From Bryobacterales bacterium (GTDB taxonomy: Bacteria; Acidobacteriota; Terriglobia; Bryobacterales; Bryobacteraceae), in NCBI GenBank assembly GCA_003136575.1, contig PLEX01000092.1, positions 1 to 49,171 of the forward strand: a stretch of DNA of 49,171 nt. The letters are read 5' to 3'. How positions within the stretch are numbered: position 1 is the first letter of the stretch; the number at the start of each line of letters is the position of its first letter. A program made the translations under genes and the position numbers. Of the stretch, positions 16,109 through 24,152 are shown in pieces. The notes below the pieces were generated by a model. It had not been told where the DNA came from. It saw only the letters and a list, made by a program, of their open reading frames with translations, and ran no database searches.

Positions 16109-16648
16109 GTGATTACCCGGCTTTTATACGCGCTGTTTGTGTTCGCGATTGTGGGACAGAACCAGCCAGCCTCGGCAGCCTCCACCGGTGCCGTGAACCA
16201 CGCAGGACCCGAGATCCGGGCGCGGCTTCTCTCCGATGCCGAGATTGAACGCACCATGAAGGCCAAACTGGCCAAATCGAAACTAGCCGCCGATCATTTC
16301 ACTTTCAGCGTCGTTAAGGGAGTCGCCACCATCGAAGGGAAAACCGCCGTAATGCAGCACAAAGGCGTGATGACGCGCATGGCAAAGACGAGCGGAGCGA
16401 CCGCCGTGCGGAATAACATTGTGATTTCGGATGCCGCCAAAGCCAAAGCCGTGGCGGGACTGGCGAAAATCCGGACGAATTCGCCGATGCCGCGGCCTGC
16501 GGTCGTCGGCACGCAGGCGGGCGGGATTGCCGCCAACGGAACGCCCGCGAGCGGAGTTCCCACGAAAGATACTTCGGCGGGCAATGCGCCAACAGCGGAG
16601 TCGGCGATTCCTCGCGCCTCGGTGTTACCGGCAGGGACTAAGCGATAG
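16109..16648 (+). CDS. Periplasmic BON-domain protein
   Basis: A 179-residue exported protein. Signal peptide MITRLLYALFVFAIVGQNQP ends near ASA-AS. A BON domain follows at about 43-107: SDAEIERTMKAKLAKSKL, then GVATIEGKTAVMQHK and AVRNNIVIS, the conserved alpha-beta-beta pattern with the central Gly. BON domains bind phospholipid or attach to envelope proteins (OsmY, secretins). The C-terminal third is a low-complexity Gly/Ala/Thr/Pro tail. The GTG start lacks a ribosome binding site but is preceded at exactly 6 bases by TAGTCT, suggesting a leaderless message. A second exported gene begins 38 bases downstream and is probably co-transcribed. Confidence 0.75.
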   Translation: MITRLLYALFVFAIVGQNQPASAASTGAVNHAGPEIRARLLSDAEIERTMKAKLAKSKLAADHFTFSVVKGVATIEGKTAVMQHKGVMTRMAKTSGATAVRNNIVISDAAKAKAVAGLAKIRTNSPMPRPAVVGTQAGGIAANGTPASGVPTKDTSAGNAPTAESAIPRASVLPAGTKR

Positions 16649-16686
16649 CCGACGGTCTTGACCGTTTTGCGCGACAATGGCAGTGG

Positions 16687-17157
16687 ATGCTGCGGATGCG
16701 GATCAACGTCGCGCTGGCGCTGATGGGGTTGATGACGCCCGGATCGCCGCATCTGAGGGGAGCGCAGGCGGTGGGACCCGATAACGCCACGATCGTTAAT
16801 TCAGGCTCGACCAATCGAGCCGGATTCCTCATCACGGTGGATCGCTCGGGAGTGGCGGAGCGGACCTCGGTACCCCGGCGCAGATCGGGCTCACCGCAGG
16901 AGCAGGCCCTGCCGGTTCGGAAGACGTTGCCGAAGGCGCTGGCCGACCGGTTCTATGCGAATCTCACGGCGGCCAAACCGCTCAGTTCCCTGCCCGACGT
17001 TCACTGCCCAAAGAGCGCTTCGTTCGGGACCGCTTTGACCGTGAAATTCGGCGAGGATCAATCTCCAGATTTGAGTTGCGGAGACGGCGGGAGCGCCGTG
17101 CTCAGGGATCTGATTCGCGATGCGAACGAGATTGTGGCCCTGTTCGATTCCGAGTGA
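16687..17157 (+). CDS. Secreted protein of unknown function
   Basis: A 156-residue exported protein; a second Met at residue 4 is an equally possible start. The signal region is MRINVALALMGLMTPGSP. The mature part has NSGSTNRAGFLITVDRSG, then LPVRKTLPKALADRFYANL, and C-terminal CPKSASFGTALTVKFGEDQS followed by PDLSCGDG. From memory this layout (STN-x-AGF/Y, then PL-LP-x-x-C-x-KSASFG and SPDLSC) recurs in uncharacterised secreted Acidobacterial proteins, and its two Cys may form a disulfide. It follows the BON-domain gene in the same direction and is convergent with oxlT, 20 bases apart. Confidence 0.65.
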   Translation: MLRMRINVALALMGLMTPGSPHLRGAQAVGPDNATIVNSGSTNRAGFLITVDRSGVAERTSVPRRRSGSPQEQALPVRKTLPKALADRFYANLTAAKPLSSLPDVHCPKSASFGTALTVKFGEDQSPDLSCGDGGSAVLRDLIRDANEIVALFDSE

Positions 17158-17177
17158 GTCCTGCGACACCTTGAGTG

Positions 17178-18464
17178 TCAAACGCGCATCCGCCTGCGCA
17201 TCGGCGCCAGCAGAAACCTTGCCATCAGACCGGCCAGCAGGCTGCAAAACGACGCCGTCAGCAGAACGCTGTTCCACGTTCCCGTGGCCGCCACCAACAT
17301 GCTCGCCAGCGGCACGGCAAGCGCGGATGCGCCCTTCGCCGTATAGAGAAGTCCGTTGTTCGCGGCCGCGTTCTTAATGCCGAAGCTGTCTCCACAGATC
17401 GCGGGAAAGATAACGAAAATCTCGCCCCAGAACAGAAACGTCAGCGCGGCAAATCCGAGAAAGCCGTACGGGTTGCGCCCGAGGACGGCCATGCCGAGCA
17501 GCGCCACGGCCTCGAGCGAGAACATCAGCAGCATCATGTTTTCCCTGCCGATCACATCAGATAGAAGGCCCGCGATGGGGCGCGTGATGCCGTTGGCGAA
17601 GTTATCGACCGATAAGGCCAACGTCAACAAGGGCGCGGTCATCCCGAAAATGACAATGGTGCCGTTTTCAAGGCCGAAGTCACGCGCGATCGGTCCGAGT
17701 TGCGCAGTCATCACCATGCCGCCGAACGCGATCAGCAGGTAGACGAGGTAAGTCAGCCAGAAGACTCCGGTACGGATGGTTTGCGACGGACTCAATTCGG
17801 GGCCGCGATAGATGCTGGCGCGCGGCACGATCGCCTCGGCATGAACGGCCGGCTTCAGGAGGAACAGGCCCAGCGCCAGGATGGCGATTCCCTGGATCAG
17901 CCCGAACTCGAAGAACGCGTGGTGGTAACCGCTCGCGCGGATCGTCATAGAGAGCGGCACCGTCGTGACCGCCGCGCCGAGTCCGTAGCCAGCTGCGATG
18001 GCTCCGGCGGCGAGTCCGCGCCGGTCGGGAAACCATTTCAGAGCCGTGCCCATGCACGTTCCGAAGACGCAGCCGAGAGCGAGTCCGCCGAGTACGGCGG
18101 AGACGTACAACGCCTGCAGCGACTGGGCGTGCGAATTCATTACCCAGGAAAGCGCCGCGAAAACTCCGCCGGCGACGACGACGGGGCGCGGCCCGTAGCG
18201 ATCGACCAGCCAGCCTTCGAACGGAGCGAGCCAGGTGTTGACGAAGATCAGGATCGTGAACGCGACCTGGATCGACGCGCGGTTCCAGTGGTTCGCGTCG
18301 TGCATGGGATTGACGAACAGCGTCCAACCGTACTGCATGTTGGCCAGCATCACCGTCGCCAGAGAGGCGAAGGTGAGCTGCGACCAGCGGTTTCTCCACA
18401 GCGCGGCGCCGGGCACGCAATGGCCGACGGCGACGACGGGTTGTTTGGGATGTGCGGCCACCAT
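17178..18464 (-). CDS. oxlT: MFS transporter, oxalate/formate antiporter (OxlT) type
   Basis: A 428-residue major facilitator with about 12 helices. Residues near the N terminus, ANMQYGWTLFVNPMHDANHW, followed by IQVAFTILIFVNTWLAPFEG and WLVDRYGPR, match the OxlT subfamily closely as I recall it, as do GTCMGTALKWFPDRRGLAAG and the late GEIFVIFPAICGDSFG. OxlT exchanges external oxalate for formate, building a proton gradient when oxalate is decarboxylated inside. No formyl-CoA transferase or oxalyl-CoA decarboxylase gene lies in the window, so the transported acid is not proven; relatives in other bacteria carry other carboxylates. The gene is divergent from the LplT-PlsC fusion, and the shared upstream region holds TAGAATCGT direct repeats. 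Confidence 0.8.
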   Translation of the reverse strand: MVAAHPKQPVVAVGHCVPGAALWRNRWSQLTFASLATVMLANMQYGWTLFVNPMHDANHWNRASIQVAFTILIFVNTWLAPFEGWLVDRYGPRPVVVAGGVFAALSWVMNSHAQSLQALYVSAVLGGLALGCVFGTCMGTALKWFPDRRGLAAGAIAAGYGLGAAVTTVPLSMTIRASGYHHAFFEFGLIQGIAILALGLFLLKPAVHAEAIVPRASIYRGPELSPSQTIRTGVFWLTYLVYLLIAFGGMVMTAQLGPIARDFGLENGTIVIFGMTAPLLTLALSVDNFANGITRPIAGLLSDVIGRENMMLLMFSLEAVALLGMAVLGRNPYGFLGFAALTFLFWGEIFVIFPAICGDSFGIKNAAANNGLLYTAKGASALAVPLASMLVAATGTWNSVLLTASFCSLLAGLMARFLLAPMRRRMRV

Positions 18465-18492
18465 AGAATCGTATCGTGTTGCATAGAATCGT
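18462..18492. repeat. Direct repeat CATAGAATCGT, 20-bp period
   Basis: CATAGAATCGT occurs at 18462-18472 and 18482-18492, spanning the oxlT start codon and its upstream region; a looser GAATCGT follows near 18511. A two-turn spacing is typical of tandem transcription-factor sites, and each copy contains a -10-like TAGAAT on the plus strand. Confidence 0.45.
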
Positions 18493-18546
18493 TACGTGGC
18501 GGATAAGACCGAATCGTGGTGCGTTTGTCCGATAGGCTGCGGGAGT

Positions 18547-18570
18547 GGCGGGCGAAACCGCCTGGTCCAC
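18547..18570 (-). repeat. REP-like palindromic element, copy 2
   Basis: GGCGGGCGAAACCGCCTGGT followed by CCAC matches the reverse complement of 2437-2460 at 21 of 24 positions, including the GCGAAACCGCCTG core and the terminal CCAC. It lies in the leader of the LplT-PlsC gene, upstream of the start I prefer. Confidence 0.55.
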
Positions 18571-18632
18571 AAGGGGCGACAAGTCAACTTCGGGATTCAG
18601 ACGCATGCCAGCTCAGGGCTGGCCGATCGACA

Positions 18633-20489
18633 ATGAGTCCATCCCAACGCACAACTGGATACTGGCCGCTGCTCGCCGATCTGCGTTTTGAGGGCTTTCT
18701 GTGGGCACAGTTCCTTGGCGCTTTCAACGACAACGTGTACAAGATGATCGTGTCGTTTACCGCGGTGCGCATGGCGATCGACAGCGCCTCCAGTTCGCGC
18801 TATCTCGCGATCGCGGGCGCGGCCTTCATCGTTCCCTACATTCTGTTTTCGGGCTACGCCGGCCAACTGGCCGACCGGTATTCGAAGACGCGAATGCTGC
18901 AGATCACCAAGTCGCTGGAGATCCTGACCATGGCGATGGGGATCGTGGCGCTGATCGCGGGCAGCCTGAATCTGCTGTTCATCGTGCTCTTTCTGCTTGG
19001 TACGCAGGCCACGTTTTTCAGCCCTGCGAAATACGGGATTCTGCCTGAGGCAGTGGGAGAGGCGCAGATTTCCCGCGCGAACGGGTTGCTGGAGCTGACC
19101 ACGTTTGTGGCGATCGTGATCGGGACGAGCTTTGGCTCGGCGCTGTTCGAACACTGGAAGAACGAGCCGGGGACGATGGGGGCGACGATGCTGGGGATTG
19201 CGATCGCGGGAACGCTGTGCAGTCTGCACATTCCGAAAGTTCCGGGTGCGGGCAGGCGCGGGACGTTCGCGTGGAATCCTTTCGGCGAGATTGTGGCGGG
19301 CTTGCGAGGGTTGCGCACCCGCAGGCCGCTGGCGCTGACGATAGTGGGAATCTCCTGGTTCTGGTTTCTAGGCGCGCTGTTCCAGTTGGTGCTGGTGCTG
19401 GAGGGCAGCGAAATCCTGCATGTGGCGGAAACGCGCTCGGGGCTGTTGTTCACGGCGCTTGCAATCGGGATCGGATTGGGCAGCGTGCTGGCGGGGCGGA
19501 TTTCCGGCGACCATATCGAACTGGGCCTGGTGCCGGCGGGGTCGCTGATCATGGGCGTCTTCTCGCTGCTGGTTGCGGCGACGACGAATTACGGCGCGGC
19601 GCTGGGGGAACTCGTAGCTGTCGGATTCGGCGGGGGTTTTATGGCGGTACCGCTGAATGCGTACCTTCAGGAAGAATCGGCGGCGGACGAAAAAGGCCGC
19701 ATGCTGGCGACCAATAATCTGATGAACAGCGTCGCGATGGTGGGGGCTTACGCGATGCTGATCGTAATGCACGGTGTGCTCGGCTGGAACCCGCGCGCGA
19801 TCTTCGCGGCGCTCGGGTGCGCGACGCTGGCCGGCGCGGTAGTGGTCACGCGGATGAACCCGGTGATTGTGGTTCGTTTTATCCTGCTCGTCGCAGCCAA
19901 TGCGATGTTCAGGATTCGGGTGACGGGCGCGGAGAACATTCCGAAGTCGGGCGCGGCGCTGATTATCGTGAACCATGTATCGTACGCGGATGCCGTGCTG
20001 GCCGGCTACGCCACGCACCGGCTCGTCCGGTTCCTGATGTGGAAACCGATTTATCAGGTGCCCTTGGTAAGGCCGTTCTTCGACGTGCTGAAGGCGATTC
20101 CGATCGACGCCGCATCGCCGAAGACAACGGTGCGCGCGCTGAAGACGGCGAGGGAAGAGTTGCTGAAGGGAAACCTGGTGGGCATTTTTCCTGAGGGCAG
20201 CATTACGCGCAACGGCGAGGTTATGCCGTTCGAACGAGGGTATGAACGGGTGATTCGGGGACTGGATTGCCCGATCATTCCGGTGTATATCGCGGGGATG
20301 TGGGGGCATCCGTTCAGCTGCAAGGGCGGCGGGGCGTTTCGAAGCTGGGAGCTCTGGTGCCGCCCGCTGGTAAGAGTACAGGTGGGGGAGCCGGTAAGTG
20401 GCGATAAGACGCCGGAGGAGTTGAGGGAGATCATGGTTGAGGTTGGGAGGCGAGGCGCCGCTGATGCGCCCTCGGGCATTCGATCGTAA
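18633..20489 (+). CDS. LplT-like MFS lysophospholipid transporter fused to PlsC-type acyltransferase
   Basis: A 618-residue two-domain protein. Residues 1-420 are a 12-helix MFS domain of the LplT type (FLWAQFLGAFNDNVYKMIVS, FFSPAKYGILPEAVG). Residues about 425-600 are a PlsC/AGPAT domain with NHVSYAD (the HX4D catalytic motif, about 447-453) and FPEGSITRNG (substrate-binding EGS, about 519-523). I use ATG 18633 because the longer frame from 18516 adds 39 basic residues encoded by a palindromic repeat. In Gammaproteobacteria LplT flips lysophospholipid inward and Aas (PlsC plus acyl-ACP synthetase) reacylates it. Larger natural fusions carry all three parts; this one lacks the AMP-binding ligase, so acyl groups would come from elsewhere. 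Its neighbour glpD also belongs to glycerol-phosphate metabolism. Confidence 0.85.
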   Translation: MSPSQRTTGYWPLLADLRFEGFLWAQFLGAFNDNVYKMIVSFTAVRMAIDSASSSRYLAIAGAAFIVPYILFSGYAGQLADRYSKTRMLQITKSLEILTMAMGIVALIAGSLNLLFIVLFLLGTQATFFSPAKYGILPEAVGEAQISRANGLLELTTFVAIVIGTSFGSALFEHWKNEPGTMGATMLGIAIAGTLCSLHIPKVPGAGRRGTFAWNPFGEIVAGLRGLRTRRPLALTIVGISWFWFLGALFQLVLVLEGSEILHVAETRSGLLFTALAIGIGLGSVLAGRISGDHIELGLVPAGSLIMGVFSLLVAATTNYGAALGELVAVGFGGGFMAVPLNAYLQEESAADEKGRMLATNNLMNSVAMVGAYAMLIVMHGVLGWNPRAIFAALGCATLAGAVVVTRMNPVIVVRFILLVAANAMFRIRVTGAENIPKSGAALIIVNHVSYADAVLAGYATHRLVRFLMWKPIYQVPLVRPFFDVLKAIPIDAASPKTTVRALKTAREELLKGNLVGIFPEGSITRNGEVMPFERGYERVIRGLDCPIIPVYIAGMWGHPFSCKGGGAFRSWELWCRPLVRVQVGEPVSGDKTPEELREIMVEVGRRGAADAPSGIRS

Positions 20490-20506
20490 TTATTCTCCGT
20501 CCGGTG

Positions 20507-20512
20507 TAGAAT
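20507..20512 (+). promoter_or_regulatory. TAGAAT -10 box, 6 nt before ATG 20519
   Basis: TAGAAT, spacer TAAGCC, then the ATG of the antitoxin gene. The transcript would begin at the start codon. No Shine-Dalgarno sequence is present. A separate promoter here would let the toxin-antitoxin/glpD group be expressed independently of the LplT-PlsC gene. Confidence 0.45.
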
Positions 20513-20518
20513 TAAGCC

Positions 20519-21151
20519 ATGACTGGATATACACCGACACAGGCCGCCGCGTTGACCGGCCTGCCGTTGGCCGCGGTTCACAAGGCCATTGACAGCCGGC
20601 TTATCCTCCCGATTGCCACGCGCTCGGGTACAGCAGTTCGGCGGCTGCTCACGAGAGAGCACCTGATCTTTCTGCAACTGGAAGCCAGTGGCCTTCGCTT
20701 GTTGCCCAGACGTACGCGGCAGGAGATTGCCGAGGAGCTTCGTCAGTCTCCCGGAGCCGATCGGATTACCGTGCGCGAGGGGACTGCTCTCCGCATTGAA
20801 GTCCGGCCGGCTCGCCGTCACGTCGCGAACCAGTTGAAGAATTTCGCACGTATCGGATCAATGGTCGTGAGCAATCCCGACATAATGCGGGGAACCCCGG
20901 TTTTTAAAGGGACACGGGTTCCCGTTCAACTGGTAGCCGACATGCTGAATCAGGGCGCGGTGGCCGGAGAAATCCTCGAAGGCTACCCGACCTTGAGCCC
21001 GGAAATGGTCGCGATGGCACCGTTGTACGCACGGGCGTTTCCCCGGCGCGGACGGCCCGGAAGGCACCCCTGGCAGACAAATCCGGGGCCGGGCAAGAGG
21101 CCACGCGGCCGCGGAGTTTTCAAACTGAGCAGTTTGCGCACCCATGCATGA
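20519..21151 (+). CDS. DUF433-domain antitoxin (VapB45-like)
   Basis: A 210-residue antitoxin candidate. The N terminus (YTPTQAAALTGLPLAAVHKA) resembles a helix-turn-helix/MerR-like DNA-binding unit, consistent with autorepression. Residues 116-172 are DUF433: VVSNPDIMRGTPVFKGTRVP, then ADMLNQGAVAGEILEGYPTL and SPEMVAMAPLYA. The last 35 residues are basic and Gly/Pro-rich. The two-part layout and the downstream DUF5615 protein match the VapBC45 type known from mycobacteria. The stop overlaps the toxin start (ATGA), the usual antitoxin-first coupling. A leaderless -10 box precedes the ATG. Confidence 0.8.
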   Translation: MTGYTPTQAAALTGLPLAAVHKAIDSRLILPIATRSGTAVRRLLTREHLIFLQLEASGLRLLPRRTRQEIAEELRQSPGADRITVREGTALRIEVRPARRHVANQLKNFARIGSMVVSNPDIMRGTPVFKGTRVPVQLVADMLNQGAVAGEILEGYPTLSPEMVAMAPLYARAFPRRGRPGRHPWQTNPGPGKRPRGRGVFKLSSLRTHA

Positions 21152-21537
21152 GATTTCTGATAGACGAGTGCCTCCACGAATCGCTGGCAGGCGTGGCACA
21201 CGATGCGGGTTACGCAGCTCAGCATGTTAATCACCTCGGCCTGAGCGGGCAGCAGGACCGAGTTCTGGCGCTGCGCATTATCACAGACGAATACACGTTC
21301 GTCACCAACAATCGCGCGGACTTTATACAACTACTCGGCAAGACGGCGATTCACCCGGGACTGATTATCGTCGTACCGAACGTAGTCCCCGCACTACAGC
21401 GCATGTTGTTTGGAGCGGCCCTTCGGTATTGGGCGGGAAGAAATCTGGTGAACACCGTGATCGAAGTGAGGCTTGCAGGAGAAGACGTGCGGTGCGTTGA
21501 ATACGAGCTACCGACCCGGGGAGGCCGACATCTGTGA
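21148..21537 (+). CDS. DUF5615 PIN-like toxin (VapC45-like)
   Basis: A 129-residue PIN-like protein partner of the DUF433 antitoxin. MRFLIDECLHESLA carries the first acidic cluster (DE), followed by GYAAQHVNHLGLSGQQDRVL and the late TFVTNNRADFIQLL, where the usual second acidic residue is the D of RADF. DUF5615 proteins have the reduced PIN fold and are presumed ribonucleases. The start overlaps the antitoxin stop (ATGA). Its own stop overlaps the start of glpD (GTGA), which is unusual: a toxin-antitoxin pair is translationally tied to a metabolic gene. Confidence 0.75.
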   Translation: MRFLIDECLHESLAGVAHDAGYAAQHVNHLGLSGQQDRVLALRIITDEYTFVTNNRADFIQLLGKTAIHPGLIIVVPNVVPALQRMLFGAALRYWAGRNLVNTVIEVRLAGEDVRCVEYELPTRGGRHL

Positions 21538-23105
21538 ATCGAACCGAAATGTACCGCCGGCTGCGCGCGCACGCCGGACCGTGGGACATGATCGTGGTGG
21601 GCGGTGGCGCTACGGGCGCCGGTGTGGCGATTGATGCGGCATCGCGGGGCTACGAAGTACTCCTGCTTGAACGGAGCGACTTCGGCAAAGGCACCTCCAG
21701 CCGGAGCACGAAGCTGGTTCACGGCGGTGTGCGATACCTCGAACAGGGCAACGTTTCGCTGGTGATGGAGGCGCTGAAAGAGCGCGGACTGCTTTTGCGC
21801 AACGCTCCCCACCTGGTGCGCAATCTCGGCTTCGTCGTGCCGAATTACGATTGGTGGGAAGCGCCGTTTTACGGGGTCGGGCTGAAGCTTTACAATCTGC
21901 TGGCGGGTAAGCACGGGTTCGGGGCGTCGCAGTTCCTTTCGCGCGAGGAGACGCTGGAACGGCTGCCCAATCTCAACACCGAAGGGTTACGCGGCGGCGT
22001 GATCTATTTCGATGGGCAGTTCGACGATTCGCGACTCCTGATCAACCTGGTGAGTACCGCGAGCGAGCAGGGCGCGGTGGCGCTGAACTATGCGGAGGTC
22101 ACCGGGCTTAGCAAGGATGGCGACGGCTTCGTTAACGGCGTCGTGGTGCGCGACGTGGAATCGGGCGAAGAGTTTGCCGCCGGGGCCAGAGTTGTGGTGA
22201 ACGCCACAGGTCCCTTTGCGGACGATCTGCGACGCAAGGCGGATCCGGCGGCCGAGCCGATGATCGCACCGAGCCAGGGGATTCACCTGGTGCTGGATGG
22301 TGAGTTTCTGGCCGGCGAGAGCGCGATCATGGTTCCGCACACGAGCGATGGTCGCGTATTGTTCGCGATTCCCTGGCATGGACACACGCTGATCGGCACC
22401 ACGGACACGCCGGTTGCGGAGGCGGTGCCGGAACCGGTGGCGCAGGAACAGGAAATCGAGTTCGTGCTGCAGACAGCGTCGTTATATCTGGCGAAAAAGC
22501 CCACCCGCGGGGATGTGAGGAGCGTGTTTGCGGGGATTCGTCCGCTGGTGCGGGCGGGAGATTCGTCGAGCACGTCGGCTTTGTCGCGTGGCCACACGAT
22601 TCGCATCGAAAACTCGGGGATGGTGACGGTCTGCGGCGGCAAATGGACGACGTACCGCAATATGGCGGAAGATTGTGTCAACCACGCCGCGACGCTGGGG
22701 CAATTGGCGGAGCGCGGTTGCGTGACTGAGCACCTGAATATCCACGGATTTCATTCGAGCGCTTCTCGATTCGGGCGGCTTGAGGTTTATGGCTCGGACG
22801 CGCCGGCGATTCAGCAGTTGATGGACGCCGAGCCGTCGCTGGCGGAGCCTTTGCATTACGACCTGCCGTATACCGCAGCCGAGGTGGTTTGGGCTGTGCG
22901 GGAGGAGATGGCGCGGACGGTGGAGGATGTGCTGGCCAGGCGGACGCGGGCGTTGTTCTTGAACGCGCGGGCGGCAATTGCGATGGCTCCGCGCGTGGCT
23001 CAGTTGATGGCGCGGGAGTTGGATCGAGATGCGGAGTGGGAAGCGGCGCAGTTGGTGGCGTTCCACGAGACGGCTCGGGGGTTTCTGCCGCGTCCTGAAT
23101 GCTAA
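21534..23105 (+). CDS. glpD: Aerobic glycerol-3-phosphate dehydrogenase
   Basis: A 523-residue FAD enzyme that oxidises sn-glycerol 3-phosphate to dihydroxyacetone phosphate at the membrane and passes electrons to quinone. The Rossmann FAD site is MIVVGGGATGAG at about 19-30, followed by the family motifs GTSSRSTKLVHGGVRYLEQG and GGVIYFDGQFDDSRL. Later come ALSRGHTIRIENSGMVTVCG and GGKWTTYRNMAED, all characteristic of GlpD. The GTG start overlaps the preceding toxin stop; GGGGAGG about 9 bases upstream favours this GTG over the ATG five codons in. Length is normal. With the LplT-PlsC gene upstream, the cluster concerns glycerophospholipid turnover. Confidence 0.93.
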   Translation: MNRTEMYRRLRAHAGPWDMIVVGGGATGAGVAIDAASRGYEVLLLERSDFGKGTSSRSTKLVHGGVRYLEQGNVSLVMEALKERGLLLRNAPHLVRNLGFVVPNYDWWEAPFYGVGLKLYNLLAGKHGFGASQFLSREETLERLPNLNTEGLRGGVIYFDGQFDDSRLLINLVSTASEQGAVALNYAEVTGLSKDGDGFVNGVVVRDVESGEEFAAGARVVVNATGPFADDLRRKADPAAEPMIAPSQGIHLVLDGEFLAGESAIMVPHTSDGRVLFAIPWHGHTLIGTTDTPVAEAVPEPVAQEQEIEFVLQTASLYLAKKPTRGDVRSVFAGIRPLVRAGDSSSTSALSRGHTIRIENSGMVTVCGGKWTTYRNMAEDCVNHAATLGQLAERGCVTEHLNIHGFHSSASRFGRLEVYGSDAPAIQQLMDAEPSLAEPLHYDLPYTAAEVVWAVREEMARTVEDVLARRTRALFLNARAAIAMAPRVAQLMARELDRDAEWEAAQLVAFHETARGFLPRPEC

Positions 23106-23165
23106 CATTTAAAGGGCTTTTGGAATTCAGCGCGCCAGGCCACGATACTTCTCCGGAATAGCGAT

Positions 23166-24020
23166 ATGGCAAGCAAGGAAACTATGCGATCCCCGCTCGA
23201 CGAGAAATTGCCTTCGCCGGCGCAAGCCGCCGGAGCGGGCGTCCCGCCGCGTCAGGTGCCTTCCTCCCTCGTGCACGAGTACCGTCCGAAAAGCGCCGAA
23301 TACTGTGTCTGCGTCTTCGTCATCAATGAAAACGGAAAGTTGCTGAAGCAACTCGGCAAGATGAGGCCGCACGTCTCTCTCGCCGACGTCGTGATCGCCG
23401 ATGGCGGCAGCACGGATGGTTCCACAACGCGCGAAGTTCTGGAGCCGCTGGGCGTGAATACTTTGCTGGTAAAAACGGGTCCCGGCAAGCTCGGAGCGCA
23501 GATGCGCATGGCCTTCGGGTGGGCTTTGGATCGCGGCTACAAGGGAGTCGTCTGTATCGACGGCAACGGTAAAGACGGCCCGGAAGCGATCCCGGAATTC
23601 ATCGCGAAACTGGAAGCGGGCTACGATCACATCCAGGGATCCCGCTTCATCCCGGGCGGCATTTCCGAGCACCTCCCGCGGAGCAGGTGGTTCGGCTTGA
23701 AATTCATCCATGCGCCGCTGATTTCGCTCACCAGTGGATTCCGGTACACGGACACCACCAACGGATTCCGCGGCTACAGCAGGAAACTGCTCGAAGATTC
23801 CCGCGTCGCGGTGTTTCGAGACGCGCTGATCGGCTACGAACTGCACTGGTATCTGGCCATACGGGCCGCGAAACTGGGCTTTCGCGTCTGCGAGACGCCG
23901 GTTGCGAGGCGCTATCCTTCTTACGGCCCGATTCCCACCAAAATCAGCCCGGTCAAAGGGAATTTGAAGATGATACAGTGTTTGTTGGCGACGTGCCTCG
24001 GACACTACGATCCTTCCTGA
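23166..24020 (+). CDS. Family 2 glycosyltransferase (dolichyl/polyprenyl-phosphate sugar type)
   Basis: A 284-residue GT-A fold transferase. After a Pro/Ala-rich N-terminal extension of about 45 residues come CVFVINENGKLLKQL, ADGGSTDGST (nucleotide-sugar binding), CIDGNGKDGPEAI (DxN/DxD-like metal site) and IQGSRFIPGG, as in DPM1-like enzymes. No C-terminal membrane helices are seen, so it is probably a cytoplasmic or peripheral enzyme. The GT-C-type membrane proteins nearby (24971-26668 and 6011-9543) would need polyprenyl-phosphate sugars, the usual product of this class. An SDR gene follows 132 bases downstream on the same strand. Confidence 0.8.
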   Translation: MASKETMRSPLDEKLPSPAQAAGAGVPPRQVPSSLVHEYRPKSAEYCVCVFVINENGKLLKQLGKMRPHVSLADVVIADGGSTDGSTTREVLEPLGVNTLLVKTGPGKLGAQMRMAFGWALDRGYKGVVCIDGNGKDGPEAIPEFIAKLEAGYDHIQGSRFIPGGISEHLPRSRWFGLKFIHAPLISLTSGFRYTDTTNGFRGYSRKLLEDSRVAVFRDALIGYELHWYLAIRAAKLGFRVCETPVARRYPSYGPIPTKISPVKGNLKMIQCLLATCLGHYDPS

Positions 24021-24152
24021 GAGATTCGCGCAAGTCCGGCCGCAGAACGCGGCTGAAAGGGTGGCTACCGCAGTCAGGCGCCGCGTCCGGCGACCTTTGC
24101 GCTCCTGAGAACCCCCTCCTCGCCCTCAATCCTAAACGGTAAGAATTCCATT

